Origin: Ilyonectria destructans | Lineage: Eukaryota > Ascomycota > Sordariomycetes > Hypocreales > Nectriaceae | Reading direction: 5' to 3' | Length of the DNA stretch: 64,000 nt | Assembly (NCBI GenBank): GCA_020740775.1 | Contig: JAHEWK010000007.1 | Span: 806,001-870,000 of the forward strand | In this document: positions 12,091 to 23,515 of the stretch, in pieces | Numbering within the stretch: position 1 is the stretch's first letter | Layout: each line of letters starts with the position of its first letter | The notes under the pieces: model-generated | Database searches by the model: none | Told to the model about the DNA's origin: nothing | What the model saw: only the letters and a program-made list of their open reading frames with translations | Translations under genes and position numbers: made by a program

Positions 12091-15000
12091 CTAAAGGAAA
12101 AAGGCAATAACAGCAAGAGCTGCAGTCATCAATTCAAAACCACCAGCGACACGACCAGCGGCGCCAGTGATCGGAACGGGGTTTGTAGCGGTAGAGGAAG
12201 GAGCGTACTTGACCGCACTGGAGCTTGTGTCAACGACGGCAGCAGCCTGGACAGCATAGTCTTCAATGGGTACAAGGTAGGTGGGCTTAGAGCCAGCCTC
12301 CGAGACTGGGGTAGTCGGAATGGGCTGTTCGTAACCCTTAGTGGTTGTGGGTGGCAGCTCGTAGCCAGCCGTGGTTGAGGCAGACTCTCCCGGAAGCAAC
12401 TTGGTGGTGCTAGTCTCCCTGACATAGGTCAAAGTGGAGTTCTTTCCGGTGGCGGACTCAGTGATGGTGACGATAGTGTCGGAAGTAGGTCGGACCACAG
12501 AGCTCCACTGGGAAATGCAAGTCGTCGCAGTGGGATACACTGTAGTTGTAACCTGGCCGACTGAGCAGCTATGCTTCTCGGGAGCGCAGCTTGTGACGGT
12601 GTAGGACTGGGTGGTGTAGAGCGTCGAGGTTACGCTAACGGGCACAGGAGCAGTTGTCTCAGTGACTGGGCAAACGGTAGTCGAGATACCAATAGTCTCG
12701 GTCGTCACATAAGGACCGTTCGAGCAAGGAATGTTAGGTCCGCAGTAAGTGACAGTGCGGGTCTGGGTAGTGTAGATCGTAGACGTGGTGTACTTGGTAG
12801 TCGACTCAGTAGCCAACCGGGTAGTGTTGCCGTAATACGGGACGTTGATGGTCTTAGTAGTGTGAGGGACAACAGGAGGCTGGGTGTAAACCTTGGTGGT
12901 AACGGGAGGAGCCACCGTAGTAACAGGAGGAACCACCACAGTGGTAACGGGGCAAACAGTGGTCGAGACGGGAATGGTAACCGTGACTACCTTGCTTCCA
13001 TACGGGCAATTGGGGACCTCTGGACCGCAAGAGGTGATGGTCTGGTAGGATGTCGTATAGACAGTCGAGGTGGTCCACTTAGTGGTCTGATGGTGAGGCG
13101 GCTTAGTAACCGTTTCAACTGCCTTAGTCGTCTCGGGCGTCTCAGTAACCGGGCACACGGTGGTTGAGATGGCGATGGTCTCAGTAGTAACATGAGGCTT
13201 GCCGGGCTTGCCTGGGCAGTTGGTGACCTCGGGGGCGCAAGACGTGATGGTGCGGACCTGAGTAGTGTAGATAGTCGAGGTCGTCAGCTTCTCGGTGGTG
13301 GAAGCAATGTGAGACTCGGGCTTTGTTGAGGTCTTAGAAGCGAACTCTGAGACGCCAGAAGTATGCTTAACAGGGACGGTAGTCTCAGGGGTCTCTGTCA
13401 CGGGGCAGACTGTGGTTGAGATGGCGATGGTCTCAGTGGTGACATGAGGCTTGCCAGGCTTGCCGGGGCAGTTTGTGACCTCAGGGGCGCAGGAAGTGAT
13501 GGTGCGGACCGTGGTTGTGTAAATGGTCGAGGTAGTCCACGAGCTAGTAGAGGCTGGGTGAGATGCGCTAATGGTCGAGATCTCGGAGGCGAACTTGGAG
13601 GAGACCGCAGAAGTATGCGGAACAGAGACTGTCTTAGGAGTTTCGGTCACGGGGCAGACGGTAGTTGAGATAGCGATGGTCTCGGTGGTAACGTGAGGCT
13701 TTCCAGGCTTTCCAGGGCAGTTGGTGACCTCAGGGGCGCAGGAAGTGATGGTTCGCACTGTCGTGGTATAGATAGTGGATGTTGTCCACGAGCTAGTGGA
13801 CGCGGTACCAGGCGTGGTCTCAGCCGTCTCAGTGGTCTTGGTGATCAGAGTAGTCGTGGACGCTCCGGCACTTTCAGTTGTCTCAATAGTCTCGGTGCTC
13901 TTCGAGGTCTCAGTCTCCTTAGTTTCAGTCGTCTTTACAGTGTAGAAGGTCGACAATGTGGTGGAGTGAGAGGCACTTGGAGTCTCGTAAACCTTTGATG
14001 TGGTGGAGTGAGAAGCACTGGGAGTTTCATAAACCTTCGATGTGGTTGACAGAGAGGCACTGGGAGTCTCATAGACCTTCGATGTGGTGGAGTGAGAGGC
14101 ACTGGGAGTCTCATAAACCTTCGATGTGGTTGACAGAGAGGACACCGCAGTCTCAGATGTCTGGGTCTCCACAGTGGTCTGGGTAGATGCTGAGTTTTCG
14201 GCCGTCTCAGTGACAGGACAGACGGTGGTCGAGATTGCAATGGTCTCGGTAGTGACATGAGGCCTGTTGGGGCAGTTTGTGACTTCAGGAGCGCAAGAGG
14301 TGATGGTGCGGACCTGGGTTGTGTAGACAGTTGAAGTGGTCAACTTCTCGGTGGTGGTCGTGAGTGCGGTCGTGGTGAGAGATGTTGGTGTGTTATGAGG
14401 AGTCTCGTACACATGCGATGAAGAGGCTGACACTGAAGGGGTGTTCTGAGGAGTCTCATACACGTGCGATGTTGAGGCTGACACAGATGGGGTGTTCTGG
14501 GGAGTCGAATACACGTGCGATGTAGAGACGTCTGGGACTGTTTCAGAAGCTTCCGACGATGTTGTGGGGACCTCAACAGTGGACCCAGCCTCAGTAACGG
14601 GACAGACGGTGGTGGAGATGGCGATGGTCTCGGTGACGACATGAGGCCTGTTGGGGCAGTTTGTCACCTCGGGAGCACAAGAAGTGACAGTTCGTATTTG
14701 CGTGGTGTAGACGGTCGAAGTGGTCATCTGCTGAGTAGTGGCAGACTCGGCTTCGGTTGAGAGAGACTCAGCTGCGGTCGATGTTCCTCCAACTGGGTAC
14801 CCGACTGTAGTAGTGGAGAGAGATTCGACTGCAGTTGATGTTGTGCCAATATCAGGGTATCCGACGCTAGTAGAGGTAGATTCGGCTGCGGTGGATGAAG
14901 TTTCGACTTCAGTAGTGGAGAGAGACTCGACTGCAGTGGATGTTGTGCCAATGTCAGGGTATCCGGGGCCAGTAGAGATAGACTCGGCTGCGGTGGATGA

Positions 15001-15456
15001 TGTTACGGCTTCAGTAGAGAGGGACTCGACTGCAGTGGATGTTGTGCCAATATCAGGGTATCCGGGGCCAGTAGAGATAGACTCGACTGCAGTGGATGTT
15101 GTGCCAATGTCAGGATATCCGGGGCCAGTAGAGATAGACTCGGCTGCGGTGGATGATGTTACGGCTTCAGTAGAGAGGGACTCGACTGCAGTGGATGTTG
15201 TGCCGATATCTGGGTATCCGGGGCCAGTAGAGATAGACTCAACTGCGGTTGATGTTGTTCCAATATCCGGGTATCCAACTTCAGTAGAGAGAGACTCGAC
15301 TGCAGTGGATGTTTCTCCCACAACCGGGTACCCAACTTCAGTAGAGATAGACTCTGCCGCAGTGGTTGTTTCTCCCTGTCCCGGAACTGGGTAGTACAGA
15401 GCGGAGGCGTTGGCCACGGCCGCAGCGAATGCGGAAAAGACCAGAAGGCCCTTCAT
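12091..15456 (-). CDS. Large Thr/Ser-rich GPI-type cell-wall protein (adhesin-like)
   Basis: An uninterrupted frame of 1121 residues with a cleavable signal peptide ([19 protein letters not shown]) and a C-terminal hydrophobic tail after small residues ([20 protein letters not shown]), the pattern of a GPI-anchor signal. Between them the protein is almost all repeats: about 12 short copies of a [17 protein letters not shown] unit, then eight Cys-containing modules of the type [19 protein letters not shown]...STTVCPVTE, with extra [10 protein letters not shown] and [11 protein letters not shown] repeats between modules. Such proteins are heavily O-mannosylated and covalently attached to the wall; adhesion or surface masking is the usual role. 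Copy-number change by recombination is likely because units are nearly identical at DNA level. The ligand is unknown. Confidence 0.85.
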   Translation of the reverse strand: MKGLLVFSAFAAAVANASALYYPVPGQGETTTAAESISTEVGYPVVGETSTAVESLSTEVGYPDIGTTSTAVESISTGPGYPDIGTTSTAVESLSTEAVTSSTAAESISTGPGYPDIGTTSTAVESISTGPGYPDIGTTSTAVESLSTEAVTSSTAAESISTGPGYPDIGTTSTAVESLSTTEVETSSTAAESTSTSVGYPDIGTTSTAVESLSTTTVGYPVGGTSTAAESLSTEAESATTQQMTTSTVYTTQIRTVTSCAPEVTNCPNRPHVVTETIAISTTVCPVTEAGSTVEVPTTSSEASETVPDVSTSHVYSTPQNTPSVSASTSHVYETPQNTPSVSASSSHVYETPHNTPTSLTTTALTTTTEKLTTSTVYTTQVRTITSCAPEVTNCPNRPHVTTETIAISTTVCPVTETAENSASTQTTVETQTSETAVSSLSTTSKVYETPSASHSTTSKVYETPSASLSTTSKVYETPSASHSTTSKVYETPSASHSTTLSTFYTVKTTETKETETSKSTETIETTESAGASTTTLITKTTETAETTPGTASTSSWTTSTIYTTTVRTITSCAPEVTNCPGKPGKPHVTTETIAISTTVCPVTETPKTVSVPHTSAVSSKFASEISTISASHPASTSSWTTSTIYTTTVRTITSCAPEVTNCPGKPGKPHVTTETIAISTTVCPVTETPETTVPVKHTSGVSEFASKTSTKPESHIASTTEKLTTSTIYTTQVRTITSCAPEVTNCPGKPGKPHVTTETIAISTTVCPVTETPETTKAVETVTKPPHHQTTKWTTSTVYTTSYQTITSCGPEVPNCPYGSKVVTVTIPVSTTVCPVTTVVVPPVTTVAPPVTTKVYTQPPVVPHTTKTINVPYYGNTTRLATESTTKYTTSTIYTTQTRTVTYCGPNIPCSNGPYVTTETIGISTTVCPVTETTAPVPVSVTSTLYTTQSYTVTSCAPEKHSCSVGQVTTTVYPTATTCISQWSSVVRPTSDTIVTITESATGKNSTLTYVRETSTTKLLPGESASTTAGYELPPTTTKGYEQPIPTTPVSEAGSKPTYLVPIEDYAVQAAAVVDTSSSAVKYAPSSTATNPVPITGAAGRVAGGFELMTAALAVIAFFL
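12510..14735 (-). repeat. Eight Cys-module repeats of the wall protein
   Basis: Eight modules of roughly 45-50 residues, each with SCAPE or SCGPE, a CP or CS pair and usually STTVCPVT. Modules 1-5 are closely alike, modules 6-8 (towards the C-terminus) are more divergent. The conserved Cys pattern suggests each module folds with disulphides. Confidence 0.8.
14740..15390 (-). repeat. N-terminal short tandem repeats of the wall protein
   Basis: About twelve in-frame units of 14-19 codons. A three-unit block (…[17 protein letters not shown] / [12 protein letters not shown] / [17 protein letters not shown]) occurs twice in a row with near-identical DNA, so a higher-order duplication is recent. 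The opposite strand is also open through this block because of repeat composition. Confidence 0.85.
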
Positions 15457-16431
15457 GATAGCGAGCAGTGACTTGTGAGCGAATGTGGGTTGAAGCTATC
15501 AGCGAGTGTAAGTTCAAGGGTGTGCAAGGAAAAGTAGAGTGGTGCGGAATGAATTGTTTCAAAACCGTCGGAACAAAGTGGTTTATAACAAAGAAATGGA
15601 AAAGATGTCGATCTGCCTGCTCTCTCTCCCAGGCGCCAACCATGGCGTCGATCAAAATTGGGCCTGGCGATACGAAGCTCTGCAAATAGTCATCTGGTGT
15701 TGGCAACATGTTGTTAAGCGCTAGCGGCAAATACGAGCGGCGGGTCGAAAAGTGGTCGCCATGCAGCTTTCGCCAGCAACCAACCAACGATTGCGACCGG
15801 GATATGGCCACGATACGAAGAGGGCAGCCGAGCAAGGGCTGCCAACTTCCGCGCTGCCAGAGTGCTTATACGGCCGGCGCTAGACGCTGGGAGCGTGAGG
15901 TTTGCTGGTATTTCTAGACGAGGCTCCACGCTCTTGCTTAAGTGTTGCTCGTACATGCACGCAGTACGGGCAAGGAGAAGGCACGTCATGGAAAGCCCAT
16001 GATGGATGCATGCATTCCGAGCCGAGTCGTATCAACAACCTGCACAGAAACGGCTTCTCGTAAAACGGGTAGGAAAATCTGCGTCCGTACCTCAAGGCCA
16101 TCTCACGACCATCTCACGACCATCTCACGACTCAACTTCCGGCGCGTACTGATTCAAGTCGTAGACGCCCATCGCTAGCTTGAGCACCGGCGATCTCTAC
16201 GCGCGCGCTCAGTGCGATCGCCGCCAAAAAAGAGGCGTCGAACTTCAACAACCGCCGTCAATCGCCCTACGGTTTGACGATCCCGGAACAACCGCCAGCG
16301 CGAAGCCCAAGTCGCGGGTTTTCGGGAGCGGCATCCCCACCAAAGTCCAAATTTAGAGGCTCGAAATAGACGCATCGCATCAGTCGGTGACGGTGAGGGT
16401 TATGCGCCCTTCACGATGGAATCCAACCTCC
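15457..16431. other. Wall-protein promoter and intergenic DNA
   Basis: No gene supported. This includes the promoter of the minus-strand wall protein. A perfect threefold 11-bp tandem repeat (CATCTCACGAC) lies at 16099-16131. Confidence 0.55.
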
Positions 16432-17080
16432 CTATTGGCCGCCGGTTAGACGGGCGCCAAGACGTCCTATATTTAGGCCGTTTATCTGCACGTCGCCCCA
16501 CTGTCCGCTCGTTTCGCTGCACGTCGCGTCGTATTGGAGAGAACCAGGAGTGAGCCGAATTCCGAAGAACCCATCTGGGCCAATTATCTCCAGATTGGGG
16601 CAAGGAAGTGGCCTGAGTTGCCGCTGAATCAACCGTTTTCAGGTGGTGAAACAATGACAAGCTGCATTTCGACCATTTCGGCCGACACCTTTTCAGCTGA
16701 CATGGCCCTGACAATTTCTCGTTCATGCACCAAGTTGTGCGCCGCTGGTACCAGGATCGCGCCATCTCGATCCAGGTGTTTACAATTGAAGGAGAGTCGC
16801 ACATCTTCCGGGGATGCAAGGCACATGGGAGCTGTCAGTACCACCTTGGCCAAGTCAGCCCTTGCACGTTCAGTAACATTACGTCAAGTCCACGAGTTCA
16901 AATATGCTCACATGACTTCTGAAACCACACGTCTGTGCTACTGAAATGCTGAATGCGACTCGTTGTGTGCTCTACATCCACATGGTTTGGGGATCCCACG
17001 ATGATGCCAGTGCGACATTGCGGGGAAGCGCCTCCAGTTAATATTCTGATGGTGAGGGTGCACTCAGTGTAAAATAGCAC
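16432..17080 (-). pseudogene. Possible remnant of an unrecognised protein gene
   Basis: Three successive minus-strand frames have protein-like composition and abut one another: 17080-16898 (…GIIVGSPNHVDVEHTTSRIQ…), 16880-16629 (…VRLSFNCKHLDRDGAILVPA…) and 16632-16432 (…LEIIGPDGFFGIRLTPG…). No canonical intron joins them in frame. I do not recognise the family. The pattern could be a decayed gene or chance. Confidence 0.25.
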
Positions 17081-18728
17081 AGAGGCAGATACGCTTACCC
17101 TAGAGGCAGAAAGAGAGCGCTACGGAAAAGGATCTGAAAAGGGAAAAGGGGCAATCTAATCAGATAGATTGAAGTAAATAATTCAAAGTAACAACCAAGA
17201 ATTGGATATTAGCTAATACTGGGAGGATATCGGAAATTCCATCGGTTGTTGAAATCGTAATTGAATTGGTGAAGGAGACATATCTGCCCCACCATGGCAC
17301 CTTGGGTTTTGGGTCAACCGGATGGTGAACTTGCCTTCGCTCATTTTGATCTAGCCATCGTGCTTAAAGCACTGACATCTAAGCTGATGACTGAGGCAGT
17401 AGAGCCATATTACAAAACCCAGAAGGTCGGAGCTTAGCATCCGAGGTTTTTGAAGTGATGACGTGACCTGGTGACCTGGTGGAATCATCTTTCTGTGGCA
17501 ACATGAGATGGCGACGACTCAACGCTTTTGGCCTAGGGCAATCAGGCCTAGACGGCCGCTGACTAACGTTGGCCTAAATTTAGCCTCCACAGGCCCTCGT
17601 TCACTAGCCAACCACAGCGTGCGTAACCGCATCGCCTTTAGTGACTTCGAGAAGGGTTCCACCGACAACGTGAATTCATCATGTTGGAATTTTGAGCATA
17701 GTAATTTCTTAAATAGTGCCGACACTGGCTTCAACATGCGAAGCTGTCTTTCCTAGATGAGAGTGAACATCGTCGCTGTTAATGCTCAGTACCTTAAAAT
17801 CTCAACTAACTCGTGCTCTTAGCTTCGATAACAGTCCCACAGATTCCCTATAGAAGTTAGAAAACCAGCCTCATCCGTGAAATACTTGAAGATAACTGGT
17901 CAGTCTAGGCTTTGCCAAGGCGCTAAGGCGTACGAGCTCGTTAAGATTGTTCTGTGCGCCTAAGCTGGCATTGACCGTGCTGTGGACGCGTAATTCCGCA
18001 ACGAGTTTGCTGATAAAAGCCCGCGCTTCATCTATAGTAGTGAACAGGCGGTGTCTGAGTGCTGCGGGAGTTGAGAATCTCCGGACTTTGGACCTACGGA
18101 GTCGTCGACAGTGGAGGGATCTGTTTCGTGGACCGCTGCGTTTGGATGGCAAAACCCCACTGAATAGGCATGCCATCCAATTCTCGCATGCATCAGACAA
18201 TTGAAATGCATGGATAGATAATTGATCAAATCGGCCACGAATGCTGCCATGCTTTGAATACTCACTGAACAATCTCAAAGCTCCACTGACGTCACACCAC
18301 ACATGTAAGATATGCACCATGGTGTCCTCTTGTCGCACTTTTCTGTTGTCCGATTCATGCACCCTCTGCTTCGCCAAGGACACCGGTGCTTCGTCCGTGC
18401 GACATCCAGCATCGCGATGCCGATCCCAGACTTTTTGGTGTCCGGTCAGGCTGTTTGAATTGTCATTTGGGACTCGCTAGATTGGTCACCTTGTGGGCAT
18501 GGTACGAATCAATGGAACACTGACGCAGAGGCCGATGCAACTACCACCAACTGCCGTTGCAGATCATCTGCTGGGGATGAGGCTAAAAGTCCGACAGTTC
18601 GATGCGATTGCAACACAATGGCCATAAATGAGTTAATCTAGCTCCCTTGGATTCTCAAACAAAAACAACATCCATTCCTCACTTTCCACATCAAACCTTC
18701 AATCATTCTCCTGTCCAACGTTACCGAA
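17081..18728. other. Intergenic; one uncertain minus-strand ORF
   Basis: A 170-codon minus-strand frame at 17871-18383 ends with a helix-like stretch (TIDEARAFISKLVAELRVHS), but nothing supports a start, splice site or family. A perfect CRE-type palindrome TGACGTCA lies at 18287-18294, about 440 bp upstream of the P450. No other signal is recognisable. Confidence 0.4.
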
Positions 18729-20428
18729 ATGGCGACATCGACCAACGACCCTCTCGCAAACCTAACGTTTGACTATGAGATCACTCAAACGGCAGCCCCG
18801 TAAATTTAGGCCCTTGGGCTGATTCTAATCGGATTCTTTCTGTTTAGGGACAAAGCCACCAAGCTCCCATGCCTCAACCCAAAAAAACCGTTTGAATTGT
18901 CCGATAAAAGAGCAGTGTCGGAATTCATTGACGACTCTAGGCACATGCTCTACAACGTGGCGAGATCATTCATGGGGAAGCACTATCGGGTCCTGAGCGA
19001 CCTTAGCGACGTCATCATCCTCCCGCCTCACATTGGCGACGAAATCCGCAATGACAAGCGTTTCAGCTTCTCCGAAGGACTTGTGGAGGTTCGCACAGCC
19101 CATGCCCTCGTTACCTCTGTCCGCTGGACTCTAACAATTGGCTATCCAGGATTCCCAAGGCCGTTATGCTGGGTTTGATGCTTACAAGGAAACCTGCCAC
19201 CCATCTCAGAGATTGCAGAACGTTGTCAAGCGGCGCCTGACCAAGACACTCGGTACAATCTATTTCAAGTCGACTTTGTTACCAATTACATGGCCCTGAA
19301 CTTGTTATCTGCAGCTAAAATCACTGAACCACTCTCAGAGGAATGCGAAATCATCACGCGAGAGACCTTTAAGGACAACAAAGGTACAGTGTGATGACTT
19401 ACGAAAGAAAAAAACCTGACCGAGTTAGAATGGCACACCGTTGTCCTACAGGAGGGTATTCTCTCAATTGTCGCACGATTGTTATCCCGCATCTTCGTCG
19501 ACAAGGAACTCGGCCGTGACCCGGAGTGGCTATCGACTATCATGGGATCGCCGAACTTAGTATCCAAGCCATGCAGCCGCTGCGACTCTGGCCTAAGATC
19601 CTGCGGCCACTTGTTGTTTGGTTCTTGCGCGGCCCTACCAGACTTAGAGCCTACGTTAGAGACGTTGACTCTATCGTTCTTGCGGAAATCCGCAGGCGAG
19701 TTGCCTGATGCCATCGACTGGTTTCAGGAGATTGCCAAAGGAGAGAGGTACAATCCTGGGCTGTCACAGCTGATTCTTGGGACGGTCGCCATCCACACTA
19801 CATCGGACCTTATCACTCAAACAGTGTACGACATTATGGGAAATCCCGATCTTATCGATGACCTACGCAAGGAAATCGTCACTGCTATTGGAGAGGGAGG
19901 CTGGAAGAAGACTTCGTTGTACAGTTTGAAGTTGATGGACAGTGTCCTGAAAGAGAGTCAGCGCTTGAAGCCCAACCAAATCGGTAGGTTGCAACTTTTT
20001 GGACGTCTTTCTGGATGAAGATAGCTAACCATAATGACTTGGTGGGAATGCATCGCCGAGTTATGGAGGATGTAGTACTTTCGGACGGCACGTATATCGC
20101 CCGCGGAAGTGCCACGGCCGTATCATCAGAGAAGGTGTGGGATCCTAGCGCCTACCCGGACCCGAACAAGTTTGACGGCTACAGATTCTACCGAGGACGA
20201 GAGAACGGCGCCGATGCTGCTAATCAGCTTGTCACTACTAGCACCAGCCACATGGGCCTCGGACATGGCATGCACTCTTGCCCAGGCAGATTCTTCGCTT
20301 CCGACGAAGCCAAAGTTGTGCTCTGCCATCTCTTGATGAAGTATGACTTCAAGCTCGCGCCCGGGGAGAAGCTTGAGGTTTCCCAGTTGGGTTCACCTTT
20401 GAGGAAGATGCTGCAGTCAAGGTTTTGA
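18729..20428 (+). pseudogene. Cytochrome P450, ent-kaurene-oxidase-like class, damaged
   Basis: A microsomal-type monooxygenase recognised by its I-helix region (AIHTTSDLITQTV), the ExxR motif (KESQRLKP), the PDPNKFDGYRF meander and the heme Cys loop (GLGHGMHSCPGRFFA), where the usual Phe is Leu. Several introns are needed (around 18800, 19089, 19251, 19384, 19984). Two defects are visible. Positions 19525-19706 match the family only in another frame (QAMQPLRLWPKILRP), so two opposite frameshifts scramble about 60 residues while the ORF stays open. The membrane anchor (LGLILIGFFLF) lies in a 48-nt segment 18800-18847 that holds two in-frame stops and can be read as an intron. Probably inactive, unless these are assembly errors. 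The nearest neighbour is an MFS permease. Confidence 0.8.
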
Positions 20429-21428
20429 TCCGCAGACGCGAGGAGGAGATTGAACTGTCTGCTAAGGTAGCGGAAAACTAGTTTGAACACATCGAAGCCA
20501 TTGAGGTTGATGTTGAGTCGCACCCGTATGCCATCCACCTGATACGCAGATCTAATACACAGCGATGCCTTTAACCGAGGCATAATTAACGCTCGACCCT
20601 GTAGCACAAAAAGAGTGACCGTTACGCAGAAACAGCGCATGGTACAGGGTTGGCCCAGAGGAGTGGTATTAGCTTCAAATACACGACTGGATTGAAATGA
20701 TTGACGCAGCCGTAGATTGTAGGGCGATCACATGGATAAAAGAGAGACATCGGCTGACCAGGGCTGAACATACCTACCTGGGACAAATTGAATCCAACCA
20801 ATTAAGTCCAGCGCAATTGACATTCACGCATAAGCGTCAACTCCAACGGCTGTGGCTGAAGCAGCTGAGGGTCAGTACTCAGAAAATGCGGGGAAAATCG
20901 TACATGTTGATGGAGTAATAATGGACGTCTGTTCCGGTAGTCTAGCGCAGGCGACTTATGACAATGGTATGCGCCACCGTTTATTTCGAGGATTCATGTT
21001 GGGTGCTTTTGAGACCTAGCTTGCTTTCGGCACCTACTGACAAGAACACATCAATATGCTAGCTTGACGACATATGCCGTTAGTAAAGAATATTAACCTG
21101 TGTGATACGGCTTTTTCCGCTACGGGAAGTCACGAGACACCTAGAGCAGAAAAGACATGCTCTAAATTCGTGACCCGCTTCTATTGATTCCTTGGGAGTG
21201 GGCTTGCACTGGCACATGATGGCTTCACGACGGCATATCCCAGTAGCATCCAATTACCTGGTTAATACTGGGGTCCATCAAAATTTCAACACTGGAATGT
21301 GACAATCAATAATTCGATTTAATTGTAGCTATCAACGAACTAGATGCTATCGTTACAGCTGGAATTGAGGAATTCGATAAGACGGCAAAGCCAGTCCCTC
21401 AAGTTGCTGCCGTAGTTGGCTTGTGAAC
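20429..21428. other. Intergenic between P450 and permease 3' ends
   Basis: Convergent 3' regions. ORFs below 80 codons only; nothing else recognisable. Confidence 0.55.
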
Positions 21429-23089
21429 TTAATACACGTAGAAATTTGTGACCTCGTCATCAGTGGCCCGCAGCTTCTTGTTGCGCCTGAGCATAATGAT
21501 CTTTGCCACCCAAGCCAAGGCAGCCGTAGCAATACTGAAGGCAGCGCTGCTAGCCATGGCCGTGACATATCGAGGCTCATCGCTCTTGGGCCATAGGTAT
21601 GGGGTCCAGATGAAGCTGATGTTCATGATCATCGTAACCATGCTGATAGCAACAGCCTTCTTCTCCTTTGTCTGACCGCAAACACTAGAGCACCAGCCAA
21701 GAATCAGGCTATTCACTCCGTATGTGCCGATGGTGAATATTACCATAGAGGCATATCGACCGGCTGTACTCGTGGTACCTGCTGCCGCGGCAAAGCCGAT
21801 GACAGCTACGGCCTTGGAAATGGTAATGTGCCACGTTCGCTCGTTGAACTTGCCAGATGACCAGGACACGAGAATGGTGATGGCTCCAGCAACAAGGTAA
21901 GGCGGGCAAGTGAGAACAAGGGTGATGGTGGTGTTGAAGCCGAGCGTCTTGACAACGGAAGGGAACTGTGAATTCACCATTAGTGAGGGCTTTGGAGTGA
22001 AACTTCAGGAATACTTACAAAGTTCTTGAAGCCGTTGGCAGCGAGATGCATATGGGCCATAGCGCAGAAGAGCCAAACCGTAGGGTCGCTGGCGGCCTGC
22101 TTGAGACCCTGCATAGTGCTGGTTTCACCCTTGTTGGCGACGGTATCGAGCTCCATTCGGTTGTAGGCGAGGTCCCGCTCGTCCTGCGTGAGCCACCAAG
22201 TGGTCAAGGGGAAGTCGGGTAGCAGGAAATAGCCGGCAACTGCGATGACAAATGTGACAGCACCCTGGAGGATAAAGAGCCATTTCCAGCCTGCGAGGCC
22301 GGCGACGTTATCCATGCCGTGGAAGACGCCGGCAGCGATGAGGCCGGCAAAAGCAGTAGCAAGAATGTTACCGGTGTAGAGAATCGCGATTCGGGTAGCG
22401 ACCTCCTTACGCGTGTAGAAGATGGAGAGGATGTAAACGGCGCCGGGGTAATAGGGCGCTTCTGTGAGCCCCAGGAAGAAGCGAGTGAGGAGGAGGCCTT
22501 TGAAGTCCTTGGCCACAGCCGTGAGAGCGCTCACAACAGCCCAGAGCATCATCATGGAACCCTATTCAGAATATGAGCACAATGTCACGATTTGACCATT
22601 TGTGGATTGAGACTAACCATGTAGCGACTTGGGCGAGTGCGGGTGAGAAACATGTTGGATGGGATCTGTCCAAGAATGTAGCCGACGAAAAGGATCGAGA
22701 CACAGGTCTGGTACTCTGCAAGTGAGGCTCGTTAGCGGATGCTTTGGATTTCTTTTCTGAGAGTTGGGACATACGATTGCCTGTGAGATTGAGATCCTCC
22801 TCAAGGTCGTTGAGACGGGCCAAAGCAATGGCATTTCGATCAAGGTAATTGAGCCAGTACATGCTCCAGAGCATGGGCTGTGGATGTCAGCAACGGATTC
22901 ATGATGCAATAACCGAAAGGTGGAACTGACCATGATCCATTTATCCAGCTTCCTCACGAGGGCAATTTCCTTGGGGTCGGTTTTCTCATGAGCACCAGAG
23001 TAGTCGGTCTTTTCGACAATGGGGACCTGTTTTTGGGGGTTCTCATCTTGGAAGACCTGAGGCTCCGATTGGGCCTTGGTGACGTCCAT
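21429..23089 (-). CDS. MFS permease, allantoate/anion:cation symporter type
   Basis: A twelve-helix secondary transporter of the Dal5-like family, likely importing a small organic anion (allantoate, nicotinate, pantothenate or similar). It starts at ATG 23089 (MDVTKAQSEPQVFQDENPQ) with a hydrophilic cytosolic N-terminus, followed by the family signature exon PMLWSMYWLNYLDRNAIALA. Three or four introns follow (around 22920-22875, 22770-22715, 22615-22560, 22020-21970). Later landmarks are FVGYILGQIPSN, TRFFLGLTEAPYYPGAVY and GWKWLFILQGAVTFVIA. The C-terminus ends in TNFYVY, close to the usual aromatic end of the family. The promoter contains two sets of tandem repeats listed separately. The substrate is unknown; pairing with the adjacent P450 in one pathway is only a possibility. 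Confidence 0.85.
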
Positions 23090-23231
23090 GATTGCAGATG
23101 AGTTGGAAAGAAGTGGGCTGAAGGTAGATTGAGAAGTAGAGTAGTGTGCACCCAGGCGTGAGTGTCTTGATCCACGACGAGCAAGATCGAGGGAATCTGG
23201 GGAAATATCGATGCCCTTATATGGGTTCCTC

Positions 23232-23367
23232 CCACGATGGCGAGGGGACGGCCGCAAAGCTGTCCCTAGTGGCAACTCCGCATTCATTATCGCCAAGCCT
23301 CCACGATGGTGAGCCAACGGCCGCATGGTTGTCCTAGTGGCAACTCCGCATTTACTATTGCCAAGCT
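23232..23367. repeat. Two-copy tandem repeat, period 69 bp, in permease promoter
   Basis: Two diverged copies begin with CCACGATGG at 23232 and 23301 and share CTAGTGGCAACTCCGCATT and a CCAAGC end. They lie 140-280 bp upstream of the permease start codon. Confidence 0.85.
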
Positions 23368-23434
23368 ACGCAAGTGGCGCCTTGATCCTTCCAGGTTGAT
23401 GGTTGGCAAGGACATCTCCGGTCAGTCCCGACCT

Positions 23435-23515
23435 CCACGTTGAGCGGCTAGCAATCCAGCCATCCACGGTCAGCGGCTAGCAATCCAGCTATCCACGTTC
23501 AGCAGCTTGCACGCT
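23435..23515. repeat. Three-copy tandem repeat, period 29 bp
   Basis: CCACG starts at 23435, 23464 and 23493. Copies 1 and 2 share GCGGCTAGCAATCCAGC; copy 3 is diverged. It lies 350-430 bp upstream of the permease and may bind a regulator, or be plain slippage. Confidence 0.8.

Noticed and set aside
12571..13167. 198-codon plus-strand ORF
   Set aside because: Antisense of the Cys-module region of the wall protein; Arg/Gly/Asn-rich composition with no domain.
14738..15394. 218-codon plus-strand ORF
   Set aside because: It is the antisense shadow of the repeat array in the wall-protein gene; its repetitive [17 protein letters not shown] composition follows directly from the sense repeats.
16099..16131. 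Threefold CATCTCACGAC as a CRISPR-like or operator array
   Set aside because: Units are contiguous with no spacers, in a eukaryotic genome; a simple tandem repeat.
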